From positions 9,816,341 through 9,880,340 of the forward strand of contig NZ_KQ976354.1 of assembly GCF_000346485.2 (NCBI RefSeq): a DNA stretch of 64,000 bases. Reading direction: 5' to 3'. The notes below the pieces were generated by a model that saw only the letters and a program-made list of their open reading frames with translations, searched no databases and was not told the origin of the DNA. Source of the DNA: Scytonema hofmannii PCC 7110. Lineage in GTDB: Bacteria; Cyanobacteriota; Cyanobacteriia; Cyanobacteriales; Nostocaceae. The position numbers were made by a program, and so were the translations under genes. Shown here piece by piece: positions 47,159 through 56,262 of the stretch. Positions within the stretch are counted from its first letter, which is position 1. Each line of letters starts with the position of its first letter.

Positions 47159-47611
47159 TTAATAACTAGATTTTTTTCGTTTGAGCTTTTGCTTCTTGCG
47201 TCGCTGTTGCGAAGAAGCCTGATCTACCGGATAGCCAATTAGAGGAATCACTTGGTATTTTCGCTCATCCTCTAGCTTTTTGAGTTTTGTGTAATCAACC
47301 CAGTGAATGCAATCAACCGGACAAGTATCGATCGCTTCCTGAATTATGTCTTCTGGGTCACCATCTTGACGTATGGCACGAGAACGCCCGTAATCTTCTT
47401 CTATGTAAAATGTATTACGGGCAACGTGGGCACAATGCTTGCAGCCGATACAGGTGATTTCGTCAACATAAACCCCCTTTTGCCGCAGCACACCCCCTAA
47501 TTCTGGTTCAAAACCGGAACGTTCTGGGTTATCTCGTAAAAAACCTCCCAATTCTGGCTCTAAACCAGAACGATTCTCTTCCCCTTGTTCCGGTGAAAGA
47601 AAATCGGACAT
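47159..47611 (-). CDS. 4Fe-4S ferredoxin with duplicated N-terminal segment
   Basis: The 150-residue protein has a ferredoxin domain with CIGCKHCAHVARNTF and CPVDCIHWVDY, giving four Cys for one 4Fe-4S cluster. Residues about 10-45 contain a tandem repeat (RSGLEPELGGFLR, RSGFEPELGGVLR), apparently a recent duplication of about 54 bases. The tail is very basic (RRKKQKLKRKKS). Its ATG overlaps the ycf35 stop by one base (TAATG). It probably works with Ycf35 and the DUF2997 protein, which form a conserved cyanobacterial cluster of unknown task. Confidence 0.87.
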   Translation of the reverse strand: MSDFLSPEQGEENRSGLEPELGGFLRDNPERSGFEPELGGVLRQKGVYVDEITCIGCKHCAHVARNTFYIEEDYGRSRAIRQDGDPEDIIQEAIDTCPVDCIHWVDYTKLKKLEDERKYQVIPLIGYPVDQASSQQRRKKQKLKRKKSSY

Positions 47612-47997
47612 TAAGCACTCCAGCGTTGTACGAGCAGGCGGATCGAACCATCTTCATTCTTTTGCTGTTCGGCAACTTGAAATCCCGCACGAGCCGTTTC
47701 TTTAACGACTGTATGGAATGCGTAGCGCTGTGTGACTTGGCGTAGAAACCCTTCCACGGTTAAGTTTTGTTGCCAGTACTGCAAATCAGCAACTAGTTCG
47801 TATTCTTGACCATTCCATCTAAAGCCGATGTCATAACCATTATCTTGTTCAATGGTAATTTCGGCGTTGTGCTTTTGACCACGATATCCACGTACTTCAC
47901 GTGGACCTTGTTTCCAGTCTATTCCCAACTCGGATAAAGCATCTTTTAAAGATTCAAAGTTACGGATTTGGGTTTTAATTTGGCTGAAATGTGACAT
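47611..47997 (-). CDS. ycf35: Ycf35/DUF1257 protein
   Basis: The 128-residue protein beginning at MSHFSQIKTQIRNFESLKDA is the Ycf35 (DUF1257) family, also encoded in some algal plastids. The start at 47997 is chosen over an upstream ATG at 48045, which would overlap the DUF2997 gene. Blocks ELGIDWKQGP and YDIGFRWNGQEYELVAD are typical. Function unknown. It is coupled to the ferredoxin gene by a one-base overlap. Confidence 0.88.
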   Translation of the reverse strand: MSHFSQIKTQIRNFESLKDALSELGIDWKQGPREVRGYRGQKHNAEITIEQDNGYDIGFRWNGQEYELVADLQYWQQNLTVEGFLRQVTQRYAFHTVVKETARAGFQVAEQQKNEDGSIRLLVQRWSA

Positions 47998-48038
47998 GGT
48001 GTTTATAATTTCAATGAAACTAAACTTTGTATGAAAAC

Positions 48039-48248
48039 TTACCAATCGCTGAAAGCGCTTTGTGTATTTGCTACATTAATTTCCTGTACCTTAGTAGCAA
48101 AGTGTTCCGAAGTCGGCTCCTGACTTAGTACCTGTCCCAGCTGAGCCTCTATGGCTTTTGTGATTTCCCCACAGGAAGCACCAACTATGCCAGTGACTTT
48201 TTCTTGTACCCGACCGTCTGGATAAATTATGAATTCTAATGTTTCCAT
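48039..48248 (-). CDS. DUF2997 family protein
   Basis: The 69-residue protein starting at METLEFIIYPDGRVQEKVTG matches DUF2997, small proteins that typically precede ycf35. The start at 48248 is preferred over an ATG at 48296. Key features are GIVGASCGEITKAIEAQLG and an acidic C-terminus. It is first in the operon DUF2997-ycf35-ferredoxin. Confidence 0.82.
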   Translation of the reverse strand: METLEFIIYPDGRVQEKVTGIVGASCGEITKAIEAQLGQVLSQEPTSEHFATKVQEINVANTQSAFSDW

Positions 48249-48666
48249 GCTTTTAGCCAACCAAAACACTAAGCTTGGACAGTAATGCTGTAGCAAGTAG
48301 CTGTCTGGGACAGATTTTTTTCCTTAGCTACAAATTTGCCATTTGTTAACTAATGTTCCATCTCTCAAAATATATATCTCAGAAAGTTAACAAAAATTAT
48401 TATTTTTGTAAGTCCTTACCTCTGATATTTGTTAGTTTCCCTTAACCTTATCAAATAGTCAAGCTTCAAAATTCTGTTTGTAAAGAATGTGCTACAAATC
48501 TTAAAAACAAGCAGTAGCACCATCTAAAGGCTCCAAAAGCTCAAAACTTATTGAAATATTTTATCATTAACTACGAAGACTAGATGATTAAGGTCTTTAG
48601 GTGCTATGTGAGCCGAAACAATAGGTGTACGGTAAGCTTTTATCTATCGCAACGAGTGTATTGACC
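48249..48666. other. 418-bp divergent promoter region
   Basis: Between the DUF2997 operon and the BioU-like gene. It is AT-rich, without STRRs or palindromes that I can recognise, so it is probably regulatory for both directions. No gene is seen. Confidence 0.5.
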
Positions 48667-49689
48667 ATGAATCCACAACAGGTAACAGGTTCTACCACTT
48701 TCGACAGTGCAATCCGCGTAGGAGTACTGGGTTTTGGCGGACTGGGGCAAGCAGCTGCTCGCGTACTCGCTCCAAAACGTGAAATGATTTTAGTGGCAGC
48801 AGCAGATAACAAAGGTTTTGCTTACGCCACTGAAGGTTTAGATGCTCAAGAGTGTATTGTAAAATATCAAACTCAAGGTTCCGTAGGTTACTTAGAAACC
48901 TTTGGAACTTTAACAAATCACAGTATTGAGGATTTACTAGACACAGCAGAAACTGTAGACGGATATTTTTTGGCTTTACCTAACTTACCCAATAACTTTA
49001 TTCCCTCTGTCGCTAGGCAGTTTATTAATTCTGGTTGGCGTGGGGTATTAGTGGATGCTATCAAGCGCACGAGTGCTGTTGAACAACTTTTAGAAATGAA
49101 AGAAGAACTGCAAGCTGCAGGGATAACCTACATGACAGGGTGTGGAGCAACACCAGGGCTGTTAACAGCAGCAGCAGCTTTGGCAGCACAAAGCTACGCC
49201 GAAATTCATCGAGTGGAAATTACCTTTGGTGTGGGAATTGCTCACTGGGAAGCTTATCGCGCTACTATCCGCGAGGATATTGCCCATATGAGCGGTTTTG
49301 ACGTAGAAACTGCTAGAGCAATGACTGACGCGGAAGTAGAAGCACTTTTAGATAAAACCAATGGTGTGCTGACATTAGAAAATATGGAACACGCCGATGA
49401 TGTGATGTTGGAGTTGGCGGGAATTGTAGATCGCGATCGCGTCACAGTTGGTGGTATAGTCGATACCCGAAATCCCAAGAAGCCCATCAGTACGAATGTA
49501 AAAGTCACGGGTCGTACATTTGAGGGTAAAATTTCTACCCATACTTTTACATTGGGAGATGAAACCAGCATGGCAGCTAATGTCTGTGGTCCTGCCTTTG
49601 GCTATCTAAAAGCTGGTATTGGATTGCATCGGCGCGGAATTCACGGCATATTCACTGCTGCTGAAATTATGCCCCAGTTTGTTAAATAA
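48667..49689 (+). CDS. Saccharopine dehydrogenase-like oxidoreductase, BioU-like
   Basis: The 340-residue protein starts best at the ATG at 48667 (a TTG at 48625 adds 14). It has an N-terminal Rossmann motif [14 protein letters not shown], then [20 protein letters not shown] and [19 protein letters not shown]. The family resembles cyanobacterial BioU, a single-turnover enzyme making 8-amino-7-oxononanoate for biotin from its own lysine; VDAIKRTS (Lys133) is a plausible candidate residue. No other bio genes are nearby. The oxidoreductase fold is sure and the BioU identity moderate. Confidence 0.65.
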   Translation: MNPQQVTGSTTFDSAIRVGVLGFGGLGQAAARVLAPKREMILVAAADNKGFAYATEGLDAQECIVKYQTQGSVGYLETFGTLTNHSIEDLLDTAETVDGYFLALPNLPNNFIPSVARQFINSGWRGVLVDAIKRTSAVEQLLEMKEELQAAGITYMTGCGATPGLLTAAAALAAQSYAEIHRVEITFGVGIAHWEAYRATIREDIAHMSGFDVETARAMTDAEVEALLDKTNGVLTLENMEHADDVMLELAGIVDRDRVTVGGIVDTRNPKKPISTNVKVTGRTFEGKISTHTFTLGDETSMAANVCGPAFGYLKAGIGLHRRGIHGIFTAAEIMPQFVK

Positions 49690-49847
49690 TAGGGTCTGGG
49701 GCATTGGGTATGGGGCATGGGAAAAGAATTATTTTCTTGACAAGCGTTGTTGGCATCTGCCCATAAGCCTTTGTTTTGTAAGCTGGGTTGAAAAGTCATG
49801 GCGTTTTTAACCCACTTTCTCTTTGTAGAAAAATCAGGAGAGGTTTA

Positions 49848-49994
49848 ATGACATTACAAGAACTGCAAAAACAGGCGCTGCAATTATCAATCGGGGAACG
49901 TTGGCAGTTGGTGCAAATGCTGCTTCAATCCTTTATCTTTCTTGCCACATCACACCAATTAAATTGTGTCGGGATCGATGCCCATCTCTCTTAA
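49848..49994 (+). pseudogene. Truncated antitoxin-like gene start
   Basis: AGGAGAGG precedes the ATG at 49848. MTLQELQKQALQLSIGERWQ and LVQMLLQS match the N-terminus of small cyanobacterial antitoxin-type proteins, but after about 30 residues the sequence changes to FIFLATSHQLNCVGIDAHLS, read from the 3' flank of the oppositely oriented Uma2 gene. It looks cut by the rearrangement that brought in Uma2. No partner toxin remains. Confidence 0.6.
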
Positions 49995-50753
49995 CCGTTC
50001 TGCCAATTGAGTTGCTCGTTGTCGTTCAGTCTCGGCTCGTTGTCGTTCAGTCTCAGCTCGTTGTCGTTCAGTCTCGGCTCGTTGTCGTTCAGTCTCGGCT
50101 CGTTGTCGTTCCTGCTCGCTTGACTCTTTTCCTGTTGGAATTACATTTCCCTTAACATCGCACCACCGCAACCAAAGCCCTGGTTGTTCTTCAAAGCTCC
50201 CCGTCCATAATGTCAAACCTAGCCCGACTGTTTCTAGCCAGAAAGGTGAATTCATTTCTACATACTTTCCTGCTGTCAGCGCATATACACGTAATAATGC
50301 ACCGTTCATTTGCTCTGCTTCTTGAATCTGTTGTAAGGGGTCAAACACTGCATAATACGCAATTCCAACACGAGCATAATCATCTTTCTTGGTACCCAAT
50401 TCTTTGCCTCTGCGGTTGGAAACTACTTCTATCGACACTTCTGGTGCTTTGCCAAACTCCCACACAAAGTAACTGCGATTCTGCTTTTGACTCCAATCTG
50501 CTGGCATTTGCACGTTTAAGCTCACAAAAGCATCTGGGACTAATGGATCTTGCTTTCGTGAGTAGAATAGTCCTACATTTGCCGCCACAATGAATGGAGT
50601 TGTCAGCACTGGGTTACTGTAAAGTGGCTCTACTAGCAGCCGTTGTTGCTTTTCACTCTGAAAGTTGTCCACTGGTTTGTCATCCTCGATTTCCAGTTGG
50701 CTAATGTCGGGGATAGCAATTTCCTGTGTATCTAGAAGCTGCTGTTCAGACAT
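49959..50753 (-). CDS. Uma2-family protein with heptapeptide repeats
   Basis: The 264-residue protein has the Uma2 PD-(D/E)XK-like restriction-endonuclease fold (LVEPLYSNP, PDAFVSLNVQMP, VWEFGKAPEVSIEVVS, YAVFDPLQQ). After it comes a coiled coil of five near-identical ERQRAET heptapeptides (21-bp DNA repeats, about 50010-50110) and the family's end LAERLREMGIDPDTI. Uma2 proteins are greatly expanded in cyanobacteria, and their role is unproven. The 3' end overlaps the truncated antitoxin-like gene. Confidence 0.85.
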   Translation of the reverse strand: MSEQQLLDTQEIAIPDISQLEIEDDKPVDNFQSEKQQRLLVEPLYSNPVLTTPFIVAANVGLFYSRKQDPLVPDAFVSLNVQMPADWSQKQNRSYFVWEFGKAPEVSIEVVSNRRGKELGTKKDDYARVGIAYYAVFDPLQQIQEAEQMNGALLRVYALTAGKYVEMNSPFWLETVGLGLTLWTGSFEEQPGLWLRWCDVKGNVIPTGKESSEQERQRAETERQRAETERQRAETERQRAETERQRATQLAERLREMGIDPDTI

Positions 50754-50990
50754 AAATTATGATTTTAGCCCAAAGTGATGACATCCCCCCTATTATAAGC
50801 TCAAATCATAAGTAATTGTTTTTCCAAGCCTGCCGCCTGCTGTTCAAAATTCTATTTTGATGGGAATTCAAGCATTTGGCATGTTCCACTCGTGTTAACT
50901 ACTATACCAATGCTTTAGAAAACAAAACTGGTTCTAATGACTCCAACAACAGCATCAGGATTGTGAGCATCGTGATTGGGAGCTGTTAGT

Positions 50991-51557
50991 TCAAGCTTCA
51001 GCAGATAGACCATCTGAAGATAGGTTTTCTATTGTGCTTTCCTCAAGCAATAATTCCGGTGTGGAAATCACAACAAAAGGAAGATAAGCACCTGCAAAAC
51101 CTCTTTTAATGCGTTCTGATGTTTCAGGAAATACAACAAACAATGGATATATGGTATTTGTCCCCTCACTTAAAATATGTTTGTAACGGGCGGGCATGAG
51201 CCATTCATAGTCTTTGTCCAAATAAACTTGCGTTTGTCGCCAACGTCCCAATAAATCAGAAAAATCTTCGTGGGGACGATGAATAAAAATCAATATTTCA
51301 GGTCCGGTTTTAATTTTCCATTCAGGATCGCACATCAAAATAGCTATATCGCAGGGTAGGCGAATTGCTTCGGCTGTTGTAGCTTCGCTACGAAGATGGG
51401 CAACAGGTAACGGAATTGCAATAACGCTTTCATCCGGACGTCGCAAGCTAGGAATCATTTCTAGGTAGGGACGGTGTTGCTTTAGCAGTGCGATCGCAGC
51501 CACAATATTGCTGTACTCTGCCAAACACGCTTCATAATGTGATTTTTGTACGGGCAT
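50991..51557 (-). CDS. Hypothetical protein
   Basis: The 188-residue soluble protein (CDIAILMCDPEWKIKTGPEI, DLLGRWRQTQVYLDKDYEW, LFVVFPETSERIKRGF) is not a family I recognise. No signal peptide or membrane segment. It lies about 90 bp downstream of pilC on the same strand but is probably unrelated to pilus assembly. Confidence 0.65.
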   Translation of the reverse strand: MPVQKSHYEACLAEYSNIVAAIALLKQHRPYLEMIPSLRRPDESVIAIPLPVAHLRSEATTAEAIRLPCDIAILMCDPEWKIKTGPEILIFIHRPHEDFSDLLGRWRQTQVYLDKDYEWLMPARYKHILSEGTNTIYPLFVVFPETSERIKRGFAGAYLPFVVISTPELLLEESTIENLSSDGLSAEA

Positions 51558-51650
51558 AAGAATTCTGAATTATAAGTTATAAATTATGAATTATGAAAGA
51601 TAATAACTTTTTCATTTTTTATCCTTCATAATTCTACCTTTTCCTTTCAT

Positions 51651-52865
51651 TTAGCCCAGCTTCTCGAAGACTGCAAACAAAGGTAGATACATTGACATCA
51701 AAATAGTACCAACCATGCCCCCTAAAACCACAATCATAATTGGTTCTAAAATGCTAGTTAATGCTTTTACTGCTTGCTCAACTTCATCTTCATAAAAATC
51801 GGCGATTTTCATCAACATTCCATCTAATTCACCCGTTTCCTCTCCAATACTTATCATTTGAATTGCCATAAGAGGAAAAACTTTCTCTTTTTGCAAAGCA
51901 ATACTAATCATACCCCCTTGTTGAATTTCTATTTTTGCTGCATCAATAGCATTAGCCACAACCTGGTTACCTGATGTATCTCGCACAATTTCTAAAGATG
52001 TCAGAATTGGTACACCCGAACGAGTCAAAGCACCAAAAGTTCTGCTAAAGCGAGCAACAGATGATTTTTGAATTAAGTCACCAAACAAAGGCGTTTTTAG
52101 TGAAAGACGGTCAATAGTTTCGCGACCAACTCTAGTTTTGTAATACTGTTTGTAGGCAATCTGAAAACCTACAACAACACCAACAACAACTATCATCTTC
52201 CAGCTTCTGAAAACATCACTACAAAACATCATGAATTGGGTTAGAGGCGGTAACGTTGTTCCTAATTCCTCAAAAATCTTAGCAAAAATTGGAATCAGGA
52301 AAACGGTCATTCCTACAAAGATACTAATTGCTATGACACTGACAGCAACAGGATAAGCCATTGCCGATTTAATTTGGTTTTGTAATCGTGCAACGTCCTC
52401 TAACAACTTAGCTAAACGATTCAAGACTTCATCCAAAACACCGCCGACTTCACCAGCCTGGATCATACTGACATATAAACCATCGAAGCAATCAGGATAT
52501 TTACGCATTGCGTCTGAAAGGTTAACACCATTTTGAACTTCAGAGCTAATACCCACAAGAGCTTGTTTAAGTTTAGGATTACTACATTGTTCGGCTAAGA
52601 CACCTAAACTTCTAACAATTGCCACACCTGCATTGACTAATGCAGCAAGCTGACGTGAGAAAACAGCTTTATCCTTAATAGAGACGCTAGTGAATTTTGT
52701 TGAAAGTTGTTTTAAATCAAAACCTTGAGCTTGTTTTTTGAGATCTTGGACGACATAACCCTGTTGTCTTAAAGAAGTACGGGCGTCAGCCAAAGAATCG
52801 GCTACAACTTTTTCTGTTTTCGCTTTTCCTTGTGAATCTTTAACACGAGCGACAAATGTTGGCAT
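51651..52865 (-). CDS. pilC: Type IV pilus inner-membrane protein PilC
   Basis: The 404-residue protein is a GspF/PilC platform protein. It has a short N-terminal domain, then two T2SSF domains, each with membrane helices (AMAYPVAVSVIAISIFVGMTVFLIP and LEPIMIVVLGGMVGTILMSMYLPLF, quoted in part) and the repeated motifs LAALVNAGVAIVRSLGVLAE and FGALTRSGVPILTSLEI. It anchors the PilB and PilT motors to the pilus base. It follows pilT by 187 bp that contain a large octamer repeat. Confidence 0.93.
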   Translation of the reverse strand: MPTFVARVKDSQGKAKTEKVVADSLADARTSLRQQGYVVQDLKKQAQGFDLKQLSTKFTSVSIKDKAVFSRQLAALVNAGVAIVRSLGVLAEQCSNPKLKQALVGISSEVQNGVNLSDAMRKYPDCFDGLYVSMIQAGEVGGVLDEVLNRLAKLLEDVARLQNQIKSAMAYPVAVSVIAISIFVGMTVFLIPIFAKIFEELGTTLPPLTQFMMFCSDVFRSWKMIVVVGVVVGFQIAYKQYYKTRVGRETIDRLSLKTPLFGDLIQKSSVARFSRTFGALTRSGVPILTSLEIVRDTSGNQVVANAIDAAKIEIQQGGMISIALQKEKVFPLMAIQMISIGEETGELDGMLMKIADFYEDEVEQAVKALTSILEPIMIVVLGGMVGTILMSMYLPLFAVFEKLG

Positions 52866-52871
52866 AGTATC

Positions 52872-52938
52872 AGAGAATGGGGAATGGGGAATGGGGAATG
52901 GGGAATGGGGAATGGGGAATGGGGAATGGGGAATGGGG
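52872..52938 (-). repeat. GGGGAATG octamer array between pilT and pilC
   Basis: About eight tandem GGGGAATG units directly upstream of the pilC start codon, followed by an ACAGGCGTCTCGCCTGT palindrome (52960-52976) and a GGACGCAATGCCTTGCGCCC palindrome (53009-53028). Confidence 0.9.
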
Positions 52939-53052
52939 AGTAGAGGTTAGTGGCGTGGAACAGGCGTCTCGCCTGTGATTGTTAGCAGTTATCTACTAAC
53001 AACTGTACGGACGCAATGCCTTGCGCCCCTACTAACAACTAACTAGTAAAAA

Positions 53053-54177
53053 TTAATGTGCTTTAGCTGCTGGTTTGGCACCTGGAGTGGGTGGAGGTGG
53101 AGCACCTGGACCAATAAGGCGCTGAACTTCATCTGGTTTGGAAGTCTTAGACATTGCTGCTTCAAAAGAGATGGTTCCTGCTTTGTATAAGTCGGCTAAA
53201 ACTTTTTCTAGAGTTTGCATTCCCAACTTACCTCCTGTTTGAATAGCAGAGTAAATTTGAGAAGTTTTTCCTTCTCGAATTAAGTTGGAAATAGCAGGTG
53301 TTACCACCATAATTTCTTGAGCCATCACTCGACCATACTCACCGGGTTTGGGGTTTTTCTTAGAAACTAGTGTTTGGCTGAATACTGCTACCAATGAGTT
53401 AGACAACTGCACTCGCACTTGAGTTTGTCTTTCATGGGGGAAAACGTCAATGATTCTATCTACTGTTTGTGCTGCGGAACTAGTGTGTAGGGTTCCAAAG
53501 ACTAAGTGTCCTGTTTCTGCAGCAGAAATAGCCAAAGAAATTGTTTCTAAGTCCCGCATTTCACCAACAAGAACGATATCTGGATCTTCCCGAAGTGCTG
53601 CTCTTAAAGCATTAGCAAAACTCTTCGTATCTTCATTGAGTTGTCGTTGGTGGATAAGACTTTTAACAGGTTCATAAACAAATTCAATTGGGTCTTCCAC
53701 AGTCAAAATGTGTTCTGCCTTAGTGCGATTGATTAAGTCAATACATGCTGCTAAGGTTGTGGTCTTACCAGAGCCTGTAGGACCTGTAACCAAAACCAAT
53801 CCTCTGGGCTTATCTACCATTTCTCGAACAACATCTGGTAAACCCAATTTTTCAAAATTAGGAATCTTAGAACTGAGTGCTCGCAAACAAGCAGCATAGG
53901 CTCCACGCTCTTTATAAACATTGACCCGGAAACGCGCTAATCCTTTAACACCATAGGAACAATCTAACTCCCAAGTTTGTTCTAAGGTTTTACGTTGAGT
54001 ATTATTCAACATACTAAAAATCAGTCTTTGGCACTGATCTACTGTCATTGGTTCGTCACCAATAGGAGTCAGTTTGCCACTAATACGAAAATAGGGAGGT
54101 AGCCCTGCAGATAAGTGCATATCTGAACCACCCATTTCAATCAATTGCTCCATCAAATCTTCAATCATTAATTCCAT
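53053..54177 (-). CDS. pilT: Twitching motility ATPase PilT
   Basis: The 374-residue retraction ATPase has Walker A GPTGSGKTTTLAA, the Asp box EHILTVEDPIEFVY, Walker B DIVLVGEMRDLETI, the His box TGHLVFGTLHTSSA and the PilT-type GMQTLEKVLADL. It depolymerises type IV pili for twitching motility. The end is Ala/Pro-rich. It sits between pilB and pilC, the usual cyanobacterial order. Confidence 0.96.
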   Translation of the reverse strand: MELMIEDLMEQLIEMGGSDMHLSAGLPPYFRISGKLTPIGDEPMTVDQCQRLIFSMLNNTQRKTLEQTWELDCSYGVKGLARFRVNVYKERGAYAACLRALSSKIPNFEKLGLPDVVREMVDKPRGLVLVTGPTGSGKTTTLAACIDLINRTKAEHILTVEDPIEFVYEPVKSLIHQRQLNEDTKSFANALRAALREDPDIVLVGEMRDLETISLAISAAETGHLVFGTLHTSSAAQTVDRIIDVFPHERQTQVRVQLSNSLVAVFSQTLVSKKNPKPGEYGRVMAQEIMVVTPAISNLIREGKTSQIYSAIQTGGKLGMQTLEKVLADLYKAGTISFEAAMSKTSKPDEVQRLIGPGAPPPPTPGAKPAAKAH

Positions 54178-54187
54178 TTTTTTTCCT

Positions 54188-54262
54188 CAGGGGGTAGGGA
54201 GTAGGGAGTGGGGAGTGGGGAGTAGGGAGTGGTCACTGGTCACTGATTACTGGTCACTGAAT
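54188..54262 (-). repeat. STRR between pilB and pilT, overlapping the pilB stop
   Basis: GGGGAGTA units (54190-54230) followed by GGTCACT units (54231-54259). On the pilB strand these read AGTGACCAGTAA, so they encode the last three residues and the TAA stop. Confidence 0.88.
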
Positions 54263-56262
54263 CTAGGTGTCATACAGTATGGACAATCGAGCCATTCTGG
54301 TTGCAGTCCAGCATTGCAAGTTCTACAGGTAAGACCGCTCTTGCGCTTGGCTTTTAACTCTGCTTCTAAACCTGTATCGGTGAATGTAACTCGTTCTACT
54401 TCTTCTAAAGTCGTGGAACCTTGACGCACAAGATTCAAGCTGTAAGCTAGTAGGGTTTTCATCCCTTCTTCTACTGCTACTTCTTTAATGCGTTCTGTTG
54501 GGGCTTCTTCGGTGATTAAAGCTTGTAGACGTTCGGTAACTCGCATGACTTCATAAACACCACAACGTCCTTTGTAACCAACGCCGTTACAATCCGGACA
54601 TGCATGATTCTTTGCTTTAGCTTCTTGAAGTTGTTCTGCTGTGAGGGTATTTGCTTTGTAAAAAGTGATACCAGCTTCTTGACGGGCTGATAGCCCGTAG
54701 CGAGCTAGTTCTTCTACAGTGGGAGTGTAAGGAATACGACAACTGGAGCAAACACGGCGTACCAAGCGCTGTGCTAAGACACCGATGAGGGAGCTAGAAA
54801 CCATGAAAGATTCAATACCCATTTCTCCCAAACGAGCGATCGCACCTGGGGCATCATTTGTATGTAAGGTCGTGAGAACCAAGTGACCTGTTAAAGCAGC
54901 CTCAATTGCGGTTTTTGCTGTTTCTTTGTCTCGCGTTTCACCCACGAGTAACACATCTGGATCTTGCCGTAAGAAAGCTCGTAAAGCCGTTCCAAAGTCT
55001 AGCCCTTTTTCCCGAATCACTTGCACCTGAGTAATTCCGGGTAAGCTGTACTCAATCGGGTCTTCTACGGTACTTATATTAATGCCTGGAGAGTTCTTTT
55101 CTGAAAGAGCAGAATACAGGGTTGTTGTTTTACCAGAACCTGTTGGTCCGGTTACTAGAATTAGACCAAAGGGACGAGCAACCATCTCTTGGACTATATG
55201 TAGTGTCTCTGGATCTGTAATCAGCTTATTCAGCCCTAGTTGGGTTGAGGAGTTATCCAAAATCCGCAGTACTACCTTTTCCCCGTAGCGGCTGGGTAAG
55301 GTGTTGACACGAAAGTCCACCTTACGCCCCTCAAACAATCGCCGAATACGTCCGTCTTGAGGTAAGCGCCTTTCGGCAATATCTAGGTTGGAAATGATTT
55401 TGAAACGGGCTGTAACAGCAGGAATGATTTTTTTGGGCAGAGGGTCAAAAGCTTCACGCAGGACGCCATCTTTCCGAAAACGAATGCGTAAATTTTCTTC
55501 CTGTGGTTCGATGTGAATATCAGAAACCTTTTCGTGTAAAGCTTTACCAAGAATTCTATTAACCAAACTAATGACTGGAGCATCTTCAGCCCCCTTCATT
55601 GCTGCACCCAAATCGGCTTCGCCGTCTTCAGGTGCTTCATCCATATTGAGATTTTCTAAATTTTCTAAATCCTGATTGATATCTGTAAATTTTTCCTGTT
55701 CTATGTGCTTTTGCCGAACAGCCAGTTCATCCAAATACTGATTAATAAGTTGTTGATAGTCCTCTTGGGTAATGACCATGCGCTGCAATGCCAATCCCTG
55801 CGGGCGCAAGATACGGTTTAAGTCATCTGAAGCCTCTAAGTTATCTGGGGCTACCATCGCTACCAAAACAGAGGGTGGGTTTTGGTCATCATGTTTTGCC
55901 AAAGGAACCAAGCGATGGCGACGACAAATATCAACTGGAATGAGGGTGTCAATCAATTGACCAACAGTTGTTTGTCCAACTTGGCTGACTTCCGGATCGA
56001 GAGATTCTACGCCGTATAGTATTTTTAGTTCAAATAATTGCTGCTTTTTATACTGTCTGAGTAGTTCTGGTGTTAGCTGTCTGCCTGAAATTGTTTCCAA
56101 TACTTCTGTCAGGGGTCTGCCTGACTTGCGGCTTTCTATCAGCGCTTGTCTCATTTGTTCGCTGTCAACAAAGCCAGATTGCACAAGTTTGTTGCCGAAG
56201 GGCGAAAACTCAGCTCTTGTTGTAAGAGCAGTACTGCGCCTCTGTGGTGACGAGTAAGTCAT
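54247..56262 (-). CDS. pilB: Type IV pilus extension ATPase PilB
   Basis: The 671-residue protein has an N-terminal MshEN/GspE-N domain (about 25-180), a middle domain (VSDIHIEPQEENLRIRFRKD) and the ATPase: Walker A GPTGSGKTTTLYSAL, Asp box STVEDPIEYSL, Walker B DPDVLLVGETRD, His box TGHLVLTTLHTNDA, and a tetracysteine zinc motif CSSCRIPY...CPDCNGVG. A second C-terminal zinc ribbon (CRTCNAGLQPEWLDCPYC) follows. It drives pilus extension. The last three residues (SDQ) and stop come from STRR. Confidence 0.95.
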   Translation of the reverse strand: MTYSSPQRRSTALTTRAEFSPFGNKLVQSGFVDSEQMRQALIESRKSGRPLTEVLETISGRQLTPELLRQYKKQQLFELKILYGVESLDPEVSQVGQTTVGQLIDTLIPVDICRRHRLVPLAKHDDQNPPSVLVAMVAPDNLEASDDLNRILRPQGLALQRMVITQEDYQQLINQYLDELAVRQKHIEQEKFTDINQDLENLENLNMDEAPEDGEADLGAAMKGAEDAPVISLVNRILGKALHEKVSDIHIEPQEENLRIRFRKDGVLREAFDPLPKKIIPAVTARFKIISNLDIAERRLPQDGRIRRLFEGRKVDFRVNTLPSRYGEKVVLRILDNSSTQLGLNKLITDPETLHIVQEMVARPFGLILVTGPTGSGKTTTLYSALSEKNSPGINISTVEDPIEYSLPGITQVQVIREKGLDFGTALRAFLRQDPDVLLVGETRDKETAKTAIEAALTGHLVLTTLHTNDAPGAIARLGEMGIESFMVSSSLIGVLAQRLVRRVCSSCRIPYTPTVEELARYGLSARQEAGITFYKANTLTAEQLQEAKAKNHACPDCNGVGYKGRCGVYEVMRVTERLQALITEEAPTERIKEVAVEEGMKTLLAYSLNLVRQGSTTLEEVERVTFTDTGLEAELKAKRKSGLTCRTCNAGLQPEWLDCPYCMTPRFSDQ

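Noticed and set aside
50210-50593. 127-residue plus-strand frame inside Uma2
   Set aside because: Antisense shadow of the conserved Uma2 coding region.
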